Shown: positions 37,834-48,010 of the stretch, one piece after another | Position numbering within the stretch: position 1 is the first letter of the stretch | How the letters are laid out: the number at the start of each line of letters is the position of its first letter | The notes under the pieces: generated by a model | The model's input: only the letters and a program-made list of their open reading frames with translations | Told to the model about the DNA's origin: nothing | Databases searched by the model: none | Made by a program: the position numbers and the translations under genes | Assembly (NCBI RefSeq): GCF_001718695.1 | Contig: NZ_CP013420.1 | Coordinates: 1,054,001 to 1,118,000 of the forward strand | Direction: 5' to 3' | Length of the DNA stretch: 64,000 nucleotides | From: Burkholderia ubonensis | GTDB lineage: Bacteria; Pseudomonadota; Gammaproteobacteria; Burkholderiales; Burkholderiaceae

Positions 37834-38769
37834 TCAAGCGCCGCCGAACCCGCCCGCGAGCCGCTCGCGCAGATGCCGCACCAGCGCGCGCACTGCGCTC
37901 GGCACGACCGGGCTGTACGGGCGGATCGCGAAGATGTGCTCGCCGAACGCGCCCGACGGCCGCCAGCCGTCGAGCAACGCGACGAGCCGGCCGGCGTCGA
38001 GATCGCGCCGCGCGCTGAAATCCGGCAGCAGCGCGATGCCGAGCCCGCCGAGCGCGGCCTCGCGCATCGCCTCGCTGTTGTTCGCCGCGAAGCTGCCGCG
38101 CACCGGCACGCTCACGCGCTGGCGTCGCCGGCCGTCCGGCTCGAAGCTCCAGGCGGCGGGCTCGTGCTCGCGCAGGTAGCACAGGCAGCTGTGGTCGACG
38201 AGTTCGCTCGGATGCCGCGGCGCGCCGCGCGCGTCGAGGTAATCGCGGCTCGCGACGAGCAACGAGCGCGTATCGCACAGCTTCCACGCGACGTGGGTCT
38301 GCGGCGCGGTCGTGGTGTGGCGGATCGCGAGATCGAAGCCCTCCTGCGTCAGCGAATGCAGCCGGTCGGACAGGTCGAGCTCGATGTGGACGCCCGGATG
38401 CTGCCGCAGGAAATCGGGCAGGTGCGGCACGATCTGCTGGCGCCCGAGCGCGACCGGCGCCGTCACGCGCAGCAGGCCGCGCGGCTCGCCCGCCAGCTCC
38501 TTCACGCGCGCGAAGTGCTGCCCGATCGACTCGAACGCGTCGCGCGTGCTGTCGACCAGCGTCTGGCCCGCATCGGTGAGCCGCACGCTGCGCGTCGTGC
38601 GGCGCACGAGCGGCACGCCGGCCGCCTTCTCGAGATCGGCGATGCGCTGGCTCATCGCGGCCTTGCTGATGCCGAGCCGCTGCGCGGCGGCCGTGAAACT
38701 GCCGGCCGCGGCCAGCACCGTCAGCGAATGGATATGCGGCCAGAGCGCCTGGACATTTTGCTGATTCAT
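37834..38769 (-). CDS. LysR family transcriptional regulator, divergent from mmsA
   Basis: A 311-residue LysR regulator. The winged HTH is at about residues 10-70 (AAGSFTAAAQRLGISKAAMSQRIADLE), and the CrgA-like effector domain is at about 95-300 (FDLAIRHT, AANNSEAMREAALGGLGIALLPDF). It is divergent from mmsA over a 107-bp gap with a perfect palindrome, so it probably regulates itself and mmsA. The effector is unknown. Its 3' end lies next to the tandem repeat array. Confidence 0.9.
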   Translation of the reverse strand: MNQQNVQALWPHIHSLTVLAAAGSFTAAAQRLGISKAAMSQRIADLEKAAGVPLVRRTTRSVRLTDAGQTLVDSTRDAFESIGQHFARVKELAGEPRGLLRVTAPVALGRQQIVPHLPDFLRQHPGVHIELDLSDRLHSLTQEGFDLAIRHTTTAPQTHVAWKLCDTRSLLVASRDYLDARGAPRHPSELVDHSCLCYLREHEPAAWSFEPDGRRRQRVSVPVRGSFAANNSEAMREAALGGLGIALLPDFSARRDLDAGRLVALLDGWRPSGAFGEHIFAIRPYSPVVPSAVRALVRHLRERLAGGFGGA

Positions 38770-38779
38770 CCGTCGATTA

Positions 38780-38793
38780 TTCAGAATTCTGAA
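38780..38793. promoter_or_regulatory. Perfect palindrome in the LysR-mmsA control region
   Basis: TTCAGAATTCTGAA is a perfect 14-bp palindrome 10 bases upstream of the LysR ATG and 83 bases upstream of the mmsA ATG. It is a plausible binding site for the LysR regulator; binding is inferred from position and symmetry. Confidence 0.5.
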
Positions 38794-38876
38794 CAGTGAA
38801 TCAAGCTGCGCGGCCTTCTCCCGCCCCGCCGCTTTGCCTAGACTAGCCGTCGTACCCCCATCCCCCAGGAGACACG

Positions 38877-40397
38877 ATGAATCCGGTTCCCGCGTACACG
38901 TCCGACGCCGACGTCGGCCACTATGTCGACGGCGCGCCCGCGGCCGGCCGCAGCGGCCGCTTCCAGGACGTCCTCAATCCGGCGCTCGGCCGCGCGGTGC
39001 GCCGCGTCGCGCTCGCCGACGGCAGCGAAGTGGCGCAGGCCGTCGCGTCGGCCCATGCCGCGTTCCCGGCCTGGGCCGCCACGCCGCCGATCCGCCGCGC
39101 GCGCGTGCTGCACCGCTTCCTGCAGCTGATGAACGAGCACCGCGACACGCTCGCGGCGATCATCACTGCCGAGCACGGCAAGGTGTTCTCCGACGCGCAA
39201 GGCGAAGTCGCGCGCGGCATCGACATCGTCGAATTCGCATGCGGCATTCCGCAGCTCCTGAAGGGCGACTACACCGACCAGGTCAGCACCGGCATCGACA
39301 ACTGGACGATGCGCCAGCCGCTCGGCGTCGTCGCGGGCATCACGCCGTTCAACTTCCCGTGCATGGTGCCGTGCTGGATGTTCCCGGTCGCGATCGCGAC
39401 GGGCAACACGTTCGTGCTGAAGCCGAGCGAGCGCGACCCGTCGGCGGCGCTGTTCATCGCCGACCTGCTCACGCAGGCCGGCCTGCCCGCCGGTGTGTTC
39501 AACGTCGTGCAGGGCGACAAGGGCGCGGTCGACGCACTGCTCGACCACCCGGACGTGCAGGCGGTCAGCTTCGTCGGCTCGACGCCGATCGCGGCCTACG
39601 TGCAGCAGCGCGCCGTGCAGACGGCCAAGCGCGTGCAGGCGCTCGGCGGCGCGAAGAACCATCTCGTCGTGATGCCCGATGCGAACCTCGAGCAGGCCGT
39701 CGACGCGCTGATCGGCGCAGCGTACGGTTCGGCCGGCGAACGCTGCATGGCGATCAGCGTCGCGGTGCTGGTCGGTGACGTGGCCGACCGGATCGTGCCG
39801 GCCATCGCCGAGCGCGCGCGCAAGCTGGTGATCGGCGACGGCATGTCGCCCGAGGTCGAGATGGGCCCGATCGTCACCGGCGACGCGCTGAAGCGCATCG
39901 AGGGCTATATCGAGCAAGGTGTGAACGAAGGCGCGCAACTGGTGGTCGACGGCCGCGGGCTCAGCGTGCCGGGCCGCGAGCAAGGCTTCTTCACCGGCGG
40001 CACGCTGTTCGACCACGTGACGCCCGACATGCGGATCTACAAGGAAGAAATCTTCGGGCCGGTGCTCGGCTGCGTGCGCGTGAAGGATTTCGCCGAAGCG
40101 GTCGCGCTGATCAACGCGCACGAGTTCGGCAACGGCGTGTCGCGCTTCACGAGCGACGGCGGCATCGCGCGCGAATTCGCGCGGCGCATCCAGGTCGGCA
40201 TGGTCGGCATCAACGTGCCGATTCCGGTGCCGATGGCGTGGCACGGCTTCGGCGGCTGGAAGAAGAGCCTGTTCGGCGACATGCACGCGTACGGCGAGGA
40301 AGGCGTGCGCTTCTATACGCGCCAGAAGTCGGTGATGCAGCGCTGGTCGTCGAGCATCGGCAAGGGTGCGGAATTCGCGATGCCGACCGCGAAGTAA
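38877..40397 (+). CDS. mmsA: CoA-acylating methylmalonate-semialdehyde dehydrogenase
   Basis: A 506-residue aldehyde dehydrogenase of the MmsA/IolA type. It oxidises (methyl)malonate semialdehyde with NAD and CoA to propionyl-CoA or acetyl-CoA, the last step of valine and myo-inositol breakdown. Signatures are [27 protein letters not shown] and the catalytic Cys in [11 protein letters not shown] (about residue 286). GGAGACACG precedes the ATG at 38877. It is close to, but not inside, the iol operons and is divergent from its own LysR gene, which suggests separate control. It probably serves both pathways. Confidence 0.93.
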   Translation: MNPVPAYTSDADVGHYVDGAPAAGRSGRFQDVLNPALGRAVRRVALADGSEVAQAVASAHAAFPAWAATPPIRRARVLHRFLQLMNEHRDTLAAIITAEHGKVFSDAQGEVARGIDIVEFACGIPQLLKGDYTDQVSTGIDNWTMRQPLGVVAGITPFNFPCMVPCWMFPVAIATGNTFVLKPSERDPSAALFIADLLTQAGLPAGVFNVVQGDKGAVDALLDHPDVQAVSFVGSTPIAAYVQQRAVQTAKRVQALGGAKNHLVVMPDANLEQAVDALIGAAYGSAGERCMAISVAVLVGDVADRIVPAIAERARKLVIGDGMSPEVEMGPIVTGDALKRIEGYIEQGVNEGAQLVVDGRGLSVPGREQGFFTGGTLFDHVTPDMRIYKEEIFGPVLGCVRVKDFAEAVALINAHEFGNGVSRFTSDGGIAREFARRIQVGMVGINVPIPVPMAWHGFGGWKKSLFGDMHAYGEEGVRFYTRQKSVMQRWSSSIGKGAEFAMPTAK

Positions 40398-40401
40398 GCC
40401 G

Positions 40402-40453
40402 GCCGGTGCGCCCTCCGCCGCTGCGTCCGGCGGACGGCGCGCGGCGCACCGGC
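40402..40453. terminator. Nested hairpin between convergent mmsA and RpiR genes
   Basis: GCCGGTGCGCC (40402-40412) pairs with GGCGCACCGGC (40443-40453). A second stem, CTCCGCCG with CGGCGGA, lies inside. It fills the gap between two convergent stops; there is no T-run. Confidence 0.5.
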
Positions 40454-40461
40454 AATCGGAA

Positions 40462-41346
40462 TCAACCGGCTTTCGTGCCGTGCGCGCCGTCGGCGGTCGG
40501 CAGGTACGACAGCTCGAGCCGGTACGCGAGCGCGACGAACAGGCTCTGCGCGAGGCCCATCGTCGCGGTCAGCGCGCGGAAGCCGAACGTCGCGCTCTCC
40601 TCCACCATCAATGTGACTTCCGCGTCCCGCGCGATCGGGCTCATCCGGCTGTCGGTGATCGCGATCAGGCGCGCGCCGCGCTGCACGGCCTGCTGCGCGA
40701 CCTGCACCGTCTCCTCCGCATACGGCATGAACGAGATCACGATCATCACGTCGCCCTTGCGCACCGAGCGGATCTGCCCGAGATGCATGCTGCCGAGCGC
40801 GCTGAACAGCCCGATGCGCTTGTCGGTGTGCTGCAGCGCATAGTCGAGATACACGGCGATCGGAAACGCGCGACGCGAGCCGGCGATCCAGATCGCCTGC
40901 GTGTCGGCGAGCAGGTCGACGGCCTGCGCGAGCGCCTGCGGGTCGAGCGTCTGCCGCAACTGCTGCATCCCGGCAATGCTGCCCTTGATGAATTCGTCGG
41001 CGATCTGCTCGGGCTGCAGGCTCGACGAACCCGATTCGATCACGTCGCGCAGCCGCAGGCTGTATGCACGGCCCGGCGCGATCTGCTGCGCGAGCCCTTC
41101 GCGGAACAGCCGCTGCATCTCGGAGAAGCCGGAGAAGCCGAAATGCTTCGCGAAGCGCACGACGGCCGACGGCTGCACGCCGCATTCCTCCGCGAGCGAC
41201 TGGATGCCTTCCAGACCGAGCTGGTCGCGATGCGTTTCCACGTGGCGCGCGATGACCTTGAGACGATTGCTGAGGCCGTCGTACTCGTGCGTCAGACGCT
41301 GCAGGAACTGCTCGACGGTGGCGGGAGGTTTCTCGGATGAACTCAT
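40462..41346 (-). CDS. MurR/RpiR family regulator, probable inositol regulator
   Basis: A 294-residue RpiR-type repressor. The N-terminal HTH_6 domain (about residues 10-85) has LAEECGVQPSAVVRFAKHFGFSGFSEMQ. The SIS domain (about 130-265) binds a sugar phosphate, with IWIAGSRRAFPIA and VMIVISFMPYAEET. By analogy with IolR of rhizobia, it should sense an inositol-pathway intermediate and bind GGAA-N6-TTCC sites like those at 47826-47869. The ATG at 41346 (MSSSEKPPATVEQFL) is the family-typical start. It is the last leftward gene of the inositol locus. Confidence 0.87.
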   Translation of the reverse strand: MSSSEKPPATVEQFLQRLTHEYDGLSNRLKVIARHVETHRDQLGLEGIQSLAEECGVQPSAVVRFAKHFGFSGFSEMQRLFREGLAQQIAPGRAYSLRLRDVIESGSSSLQPEQIADEFIKGSIAGMQQLRQTLDPQALAQAVDLLADTQAIWIAGSRRAFPIAVYLDYALQHTDKRIGLFSALGSMHLGQIRSVRKGDVMIVISFMPYAEETVQVAQQAVQRGARLIAITDSRMSPIARDAEVTLMVEESATFGFRALTATMGLAQSLFVALAYRLELSYLPTADGAHGTKAG

Positions 41347-41632
41347 CGGATAGCGCGAAGTTGACGGCCCCGTTGCTCTCGCGCGCACTGCCGGCGCGCG
41401 GCCCGGGACTCACCTGTAACCATGCATGAAGGGCGAATTTAATCACGTTTGCGGCGCGGCCCGCGCCGCGCGCTCGCTCCCACGCGCTCGATCATCGCTT
41501 GTACACGCTCCACGGCAAGACTGACAACGATTGTCCGACGCGCCGGCGGCAGCGTAAAGATCAGGGTGTCTACCGATGCCGGCGGCCGTTGCGGCGCGTG
41601 ACGGATACGCTGCCGCCGCGGGCCTGCGACGG
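41347..41632. other. Gap upstream of the RpiR gene
   Basis: These 286 bases separate the RpiR start from the end of the Gfo/Idh gene on the same strand. No gene with a ribosome site is seen. It is long enough for a separate RpiR promoter, but I see no clear -35/-10 pair and no GGAA-N6-TTCC site here. Confidence 0.4.
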
Positions 41633-42805
41633 TCACCGATAGTCGACCCACACGCCGCCCGCGTCGGCGGAACGCACGCAGTGCTCGACCCATCGTACGC
41701 CCTCCGCGCCCGCGTGGACGTCCGGAAAGCGGATCCGCTTCAGCGCGGCCGTATCGCCGCGGTCGGCCGCGTCCATCGCGAGCGCGAAGCGCGCGTAGAG
41801 ATTCGACCAGGCCTCGAACAGCCCTTCCGGATGCCCGGCGCCGATGCGGTCTTCGCGCGTCGCGTTCGGATGCAGGTACGGCATCCCGCGATCGAGCACC
41901 TGCGCGGGCTGCCCCTGGATCTCGTAGCGCAACTGGTTCGGATGTTCGTCCCACCATTCGACGCTCGCCTTCGAACCGATCACGCGCACCTTCTGTCCGT
42001 GCATCGAGCCCGCGTTCACCGCGCTCGACCACACGTAGCCGATCGCGCCCGTGTCGTATTCCATGATCGTGAACGCGTTGTCCTCGAGCGGCGCGCGGCT
42101 CTTCACGAAGCTCTGCCGCGAGCACATCAGCCGTTTGATCTTCAGTTCCGGCGCCATCACTTCGGAGATGTACAGCGGATGCGTGCCGATGTCGCCGAGC
42201 ACGTAGCTCGGCCCCGCGAACTTCGGGTCGACGCGCCAGCGCGCGGCCGCGCTCGCGGCTTCGACGCCCTCGCTGTGAAAGCCGTGCGCGAACTGCATCT
42301 GCACGATGCGGATCTCGCCGAGATCGCCGCGCGCGATCATCTCGCGCGCCTGCTCGATCATCTGGTGTCCGGAATAGCCGTACGCGACGCCGACGATGCG
42401 GTTCTTCTCGACCGACAGCCGCTGCAGCGCCTCGGCCTCCTCGGTCGTGAAGCACAGCGGCTTCTCGCACACGACGTGCAGCCCCGCGTTCAGCGCCGCG
42501 CGGCAAATTTCGAAGTGCGTGTTGTTCGGCGTCGCGATCGACACCGCGCGGATGCCGTCCGCGCGCTTCGCCTCGGCGTCGAACATCGTCCGGTAGTCGG
42601 GATAGCAGCGGTCCGCGTCGACACCGAGCTTCACGCCGAACTGCCGGCCACGTTCGGCATCGATGTCGAACGCGCCGGCAACGAGCTGGAAGCTGCCGTC
42701 GCGCAACGCGGCCGACCGGTGGCTGTAGCCGATCTGGCTGCCGAGCCCGCCGCCGACCATGCCCCAGCGAATCGAATGTCCGAGCAGAATCTGTCCGTCG
42801 ATCAT
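41633..42805 (-). CDS. Gfo/Idh/MocA family oxidoreductase of the inositol locus
   Basis: A 390-residue NAD(P)-dependent oxidoreductase. The Rossmann motif GMVGGGLGSQIGY is at about residues 15-27, CEKPLC at about 110 carries the conserved Lys, and the C-terminal GFO/IDH/MocA substrate domain follows. Its position between iolG and the RpiR gene suggests a second inositol-isomer dehydrogenase (IolW/IolX-like, for scyllo-inositol or scyllo-inosose), but the substrate cannot be read from sequence. The ATG is at 42805. iolG ends 151 bases upstream on the same strand. Confidence 0.85.
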   Translation of the reverse strand: MIDGQILLGHSIRWGMVGGGLGSQIGYSHRSAALRDGSFQLVAGAFDIDAERGRQFGVKLGVDADRCYPDYRTMFDAEAKRADGIRAVSIATPNNTHFEICRAALNAGLHVVCEKPLCFTTEEAEALQRLSVEKNRIVGVAYGYSGHQMIEQAREMIARGDLGEIRIVQMQFAHGFHSEGVEAASAAARWRVDPKFAGPSYVLGDIGTHPLYISEVMAPELKIKRLMCSRQSFVKSRAPLEDNAFTIMEYDTGAIGYVWSSAVNAGSMHGQKVRVIGSKASVEWWDEHPNQLRYEIQGQPAQVLDRGMPYLHPNATREDRIGAGHPEGLFEAWSNLYARFALAMDAADRGDTAALKRIRFPDVHAGAEGVRWVEHCVRSADAGGVWVDYR

Positions 42806-42956
42806 GATTGTCGTGTTCCTGTCCGTGTTCTTGTGCTGAAGCGCGGTGAGCCGGGCACGACACTGCGGGCGCGAGTCGCTCGCCTCAACGCCTGCATCGA
42901 CATCGACGCTGCAGCAGCACGCCGCTCACTCCGTCACGCCTGCGTCGCCCCACCGC

Positions 42957-43970
42957 TCAGCCGCGATAGAACGTCGGGCGTTCGGCCATCGCGATCGGCT
43001 CGACCGCCCCGCTCTGCTGCGCGCGCACGCATGCGTCGGCCGCGACCGCCGCCGCATAGCCGTCCCACGCGGACGGGCCGGTCAGCGCCCCCTGCCGCAC
43101 GCCGTCGATGAACGCCTGCAACTCGACGTCGTACGACGCGATGAAGCGCTCCTTCCAGTCGGTCATGATCTCGACCGACCGCCGCGCCGCGTGCTTGAGC
43201 CCGACCGCGGGCGGATCGGGCAGCTTCGCGATGCCGTTCTCGCCGACCACCTCGCACTGGATGTCGTAGCCGTACTGGCAGTTCACGAAGATCTCGACGT
43301 CGATCCGCACGCCGCTCGCGGTTTCGAGCAGCACGATCTGCGGATCGGCGAGATGCGCGCTCGCATGGCGCGTCTTCTTCGGGTAGACGACCTGCGCGCT
43401 CGTGTAGTCCTCGCCGAGCAGCCAGCGCAGCACGTCGAGTTCGTGGATCAGCGTGTCGGTGATCGCCATGTCGGTCGTATAGCGCTCGCCGACCGACTGG
43501 TTGCGGTGCGCGCAATGCAGCATCAGCGGCGCGCCGATCTCGCCGCCGTCGATCACGCGCTTCAGCGCGCGATAGCCTTCGTCGTACGGACGCATGAAGC
43601 CGACCTGCACGAGCCGCTTGCCGTGCGCGACCTCGGCTTCGACGATGCGCATGCAGCCTTCGGCCGTCACCGCGAGCGGCTTCTCGCAGAACACCGGCTT
43701 GCCGTGTGCGATCGCGTCGAGCACGAACGCTTCGTGCGTCGGCCCCCACGACGTGACGAGCACGCCCTGCACGTCGGCGGCCGCGACCACTTCGTGGCCG
43801 TCGCCGTAGATTTCCGCGTCGAGCCCGTACTTCGTCACCGCGTCGCGCGCCTGCTGCGGATCGATGTCGTTGACGGCCACCACGCGTGCGCCGGACAGCG
43901 TGCGCGTAAGCCTGCGGATATGGTCCTGGCCGATCGCGCCGCAGCCGATCACGCCGATTTGCAAGGTCAT
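42957..43970 (-). CDS. iolG: myo-inositol 2-dehydrogenase
   Basis: A 337-residue Gfo/Idh/MocA enzyme, the first step of the pathway: myo-inositol plus NAD to 2-keto-myo-inositol (scyllo-inosose). The Rossmann motif [15 protein letters not shown] is at about residues 6-20, FCEKPLAV around residue 95 has the catalytic Lys, and the Asp/His pair of IolG lies in [17 protein letters not shown]. The ATG at 43970 reads MTLQIGVIG. It lies 128 bases after the permease gene on the same strand, so uptake and the first oxidation are likely co-transcribed. Confidence 0.92.
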   Translation of the reverse strand: MTLQIGVIGCGAIGQDHIRRLTRTLSGARVVAVNDIDPQQARDAVTKYGLDAEIYGDGHEVVAAADVQGVLVTSWGPTHEAFVLDAIAHGKPVFCEKPLAVTAEGCMRIVEAEVAHGKRLVQVGFMRPYDEGYRALKRVIDGGEIGAPLMLHCAHRNQSVGERYTTDMAITDTLIHELDVLRWLLGEDYTSAQVVYPKKTRHASAHLADPQIVLLETASGVRIDVEIFVNCQYGYDIQCEVVGENGIAKLPDPPAVGLKHAARRSVEIMTDWKERFIASYDVELQAFIDGVRQGALTGPSAWDGYAAAVAADACVRAQQSGAVEPIAMAERPTFYRG

Positions 43971-44098
43971 CCTGTTATCTCCGGTCTATCGTTGTTCAAC
44001 GGCGCGACCCATGCCGCGCCGGTTCGATCGTCGATCTGCGCGCCGCGCCGAAGCCGTTGCGCGGCGCGCCGCACGCATGCGGCCTCGCATGCCGCCGT

Positions 44099-45124
44099 TC
44101 AGCGGCGCGACTTCTTGTTGCGATACTGGTCGGCGATCACGGCCGCGACGATGATCGCGCCCTTGACCATCTCCTGGTAATACGCATCGATGCGGATGAA
44201 CGTGAAGCCCGACGTCATCACGCCGAGAATCAGCACGCCGATCACGGTGCCCGTCACGCGGCCGAGGCCGCCCGACAGCGAGGTGCCGCCGATCACGACC
44301 GCCGCGATCGCGTCGAGCTCGTACATCACGCCCATGCCCGACTGTCCCGAGATCGCGCGCGCGGCCGTCACGGTGCCCGCGATGCCGCTCAGCAGGCCCG
44401 CGATCGCATACACGAAGATCAGGTGACGCGTCACGTTGATACCCGACACGACGGCCGCATGGCGGTTCGCGCCGATCGCGTACGTGTACTTGCCGAAGCG
44501 CGTGTAGCGCAGCACGACGTGGAAGATCGCGGCGACCGCGACGAAGATGATCACCGGATTCGCGCCCGCGCCGATCGCCGCGAACGGGTCGGTCAGCATC
44601 GACACCGGCATGCCGTTGGTGAACCACTTCGCGAAGCCGCGCGCGGCCACCATCGTGCCGAGCGTCGCGATGAACGGCGGAATGCCGGTCAGCGCGATCA
44701 GCGAGCCGTTCAGCAAGCCGACCAGCAGCCCGACGCACACGCCGGCCAGCACCGGCCAGATCACCAGCAGGTCGGTGAGGTGCGGAAACACCGCGCGCGG
44801 GAAGTCGGACACCTGCGCGAGACTGGCCGACACGACGGCCGCGGCGGCGACGACCGACCCCGACGACAAGTCGATCCCGCTGGTGATGATCACGAGGTTC
44901 ACGCCGACCGCGATGATGCCGATCACCGCCATCTGCAGCACGATGATCTCGAGCCGCTCCGCGTTGAACAGGAAGCTCTGGCCGACGACGATCCAGCCGA
45001 TCACCTCGAAGAACAGGCTGATGCCCACCAGCACGAGAAAGATGCTCAGCTCGGGCGGCCACTTCGCGTGCCGTGTCTTGATCGTGATGGCCTGCGCGTC
45101 CGCGGCCGGATTCAGGTTGCCCAT
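44099..45124 (-). CDS. Sugar ABC transporter permease, probable inositol uptake
   Basis: An inner-membrane permease of 341 residues (346 from the in-frame ATG at 45139) of the RbsC/AraH family, with about ten helices. The signature GTSLSGGLGRVTGTVIGVL near the C-terminus and NLVIITSGIDLSSGSV in the middle are typical. With the ATPase and binding protein encoded just upstream, it should form an inositol importer like IatP of Caulobacter. GGAG lies 9 bases before the ATG at 45124, which favours this start. It ends 128 bases before iolG. Confidence 0.9.
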   Translation of the reverse strand: MGNLNPAADAQAITIKTRHAKWPPELSIFLVLVGISLFFEVIGWIVVGQSFLFNAERLEIIVLQMAVIGIIAVGVNLVIITSGIDLSSGSVVAAAAVVSASLAQVSDFPRAVFPHLTDLLVIWPVLAGVCVGLLVGLLNGSLIALTGIPPFIATLGTMVAARGFAKWFTNGMPVSMLTDPFAAIGAGANPVIIFVAVAAIFHVVLRYTRFGKYTYAIGANRHAAVVSGINVTRHLIFVYAIAGLLSGIAGTVTAARAISGQSGMGVMYELDAIAAVVIGGTSLSGGLGRVTGTVIGVLILGVMTSGFTFIRIDAYYQEMVKGAIIVAAVIADQYRNKKSRR

Positions 45125-45151
45125 TTCAGTTGTCTCCATGCTTGTTTCGGC

Positions 45152-46711
<1,560 letters not shown>

Positions 46712-46778
46712 GGACGTTCCTCGAAAGTCGCGGGCGAGCCCGGGCACACCGGGCTCGCGCCGTTCAGCGGATCGCCGG

Positions 46779-47705
46779 TCAGTGCTTGGCGTACTGGTTC
46801 ATGTTCTCGGGCGTGACGAGCTCGAACGGCACGTTCACATAGCGCTCGACGTTCTGCTTCTTCGCGAGCTTGAGCGCGGTCGCGACGGCCTGCGCGCCCT
46901 GCCCGGCCGCGTTCTGGTAGACGGACACCTTCAGCTCGCCGCTCTTCATCGCCGCAAGGCCGTCCGGCGTCGCGTCGATGCCCGCGACGACCGTCTTCGG
47001 CGTCAGCTTGCGCGCGGCCTTCAGCGCGTTGATCGCGCCGATCGCCATTTCGTCGTTGTTGGACACGATCGCATCGAACTTCATCCCGGAGCTCAGCCAG
47101 TTCATCGTGATGTCCTGGCCCTGCGTGCGGCTCCACTTGCCCTCGCGCTTGTCGACGATCTTCATGCCCGCGCATTCCTTGGTCGCGATCACGTCCTCGA
47201 TGTCCTTGGTGCGGGCGCGCGCCGATTCGTTGGACAGCTCGCCCATCAGCACGAGGATGTCGCCCTTGCCGCCGAGCAGCTTGCACACCTGGCGCGCCTG
47301 CAGCGTGCCCGACTGCTTCTCGTCGGACGCGACCACCGCGACGCCGGCCGGCAGCTTGTCGAAATCGACCGGCTTGCGGTTCACGTAGACGAGCGGGATC
47401 TTCGCCGCGGTCACCATCTTGGTGATCTTCGGCGTCGCGTCGGTGTCGACCGTGTTCACGATGATCGCGTCGACCTTCTGCGCGATCATGTTCTGGACCT
47501 GGCTCAACTGCTTGCCGACATCGTTGCCGCCATCCTCGATCTGCACGGTCGCGCCGTCCTTCGTCGCGGCATCGGCGATGCTGTTGCGCAGGATCGTCAG
47601 GAACGTGTCGTCGAACGACGCCATGGTCACGCCGATCTTCTCGGCATGCGCGAGCGGCATGGCCAGGATCGCGGCGGCCGCGGCGGCCATCAGCTTGGTC
47701 TTCAT
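46779..47705 (-). CDS. Sugar ABC transporter substrate-binding protein, probable inositol-binding
   Basis: A 308-residue periplasmic binding protein of the ribose/inositol type I class. A signal peptide ([20 protein letters not shown]) is followed by the mature start [16 protein letters not shown]. Ligand-pocket segments are [19 protein letters not shown] and [15 protein letters not shown]. With the iol genes beside it, the ligand is most likely myo-inositol (IbpA-like). GAGGAGA lies upstream; an alternative TTG start at 47711 has better spacing from it. First gene of the leftward operon, reading from the shared control region. Confidence 0.9.
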   Translation of the reverse strand: MKTKLMAAAAAAILAMPLAHAEKIGVTMASFDDTFLTILRNSIADAATKDGATVQIEDGGNDVGKQLSQVQNMIAQKVDAIIVNTVDTDATPKITKMVTAAKIPLVYVNRKPVDFDKLPAGVAVVASDEKQSGTLQARQVCKLLGGKGDILVLMGELSNESARARTKDIEDVIATKECAGMKIVDKREGKWSRTQGQDITMNWLSSGMKFDAIVSNNDEMAIGAINALKAARKLTPKTVVAGIDATPDGLAAMKSGELKVSVYQNAAGQGAQAVATALKLAKKQNVERYVNVPFELVTPENMNQYAKH

Positions 47706-47825
47706 GATCAATCTGTCTCCTCATCTCCGGGGGGGCGGAAAACGGCGCGTTGCGCACCGCCGGCGCCGAGTCCGATACGGACTGAAGCATCCGGATGAAA
47801 CTGTAGAACACTTCGTCGACAATTT

Positions 47826-47839
47826 GGAAATTTATTTCT
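47826..47839. promoter_or_regulatory. Candidate IolR/RpiR operator, near match
   Basis: GGAA-ATTTAT-TTCT matches the rhizobial IolR consensus GGAA-N6-TTCC except at one base. It shares the core TATTTC with the second site, which starts 30 bp further right, about three DNA turns. Confidence 0.5.
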
Positions 47840-47855
47840 ACGTGATTTCACCTAG

Positions 47856-47869
47856 GGAACTGTATTTCC
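47856..47869. promoter_or_regulatory. Candidate IolR/RpiR operator, exact match
   Basis: GGAA-CTGTAT-TTCC matches exactly the GGAA-N6-TTCC motif reported for IolR, the RpiR-type inositol repressor of Sinorhizobium. It lies 142 bases before the iolC ATG, between the divergent operons. Confidence 0.6.
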
Positions 47870-48010
47870 AAAAAGTCTAGACTGCGTCCGTAGCCCGATT
47901 CCTTGCGGCAGGCGGCCTCGTGTCGTGCAGTACAGGCGCCCGCCCCGCCCCAGGACCGGTCCCCCAATCTGCCGGCATGGCCGAACGCCGGCCGCGATCG
48001 TGAACGTGAT

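Larger units (their letters stand above)
47706..48010. promoter_or_regulatory. Shared control region of the two inositol operons
   Basis: This 305-bp gap separates the leftward transporter operon from the rightward iolCDEB operon and contains an AT-rich core at 47790-47885. Two GGAA-N6-TTYY-type sites start 30 bp apart inside it. I could not assign -35/-10 elements with confidence in either direction. Confidence 0.6.
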
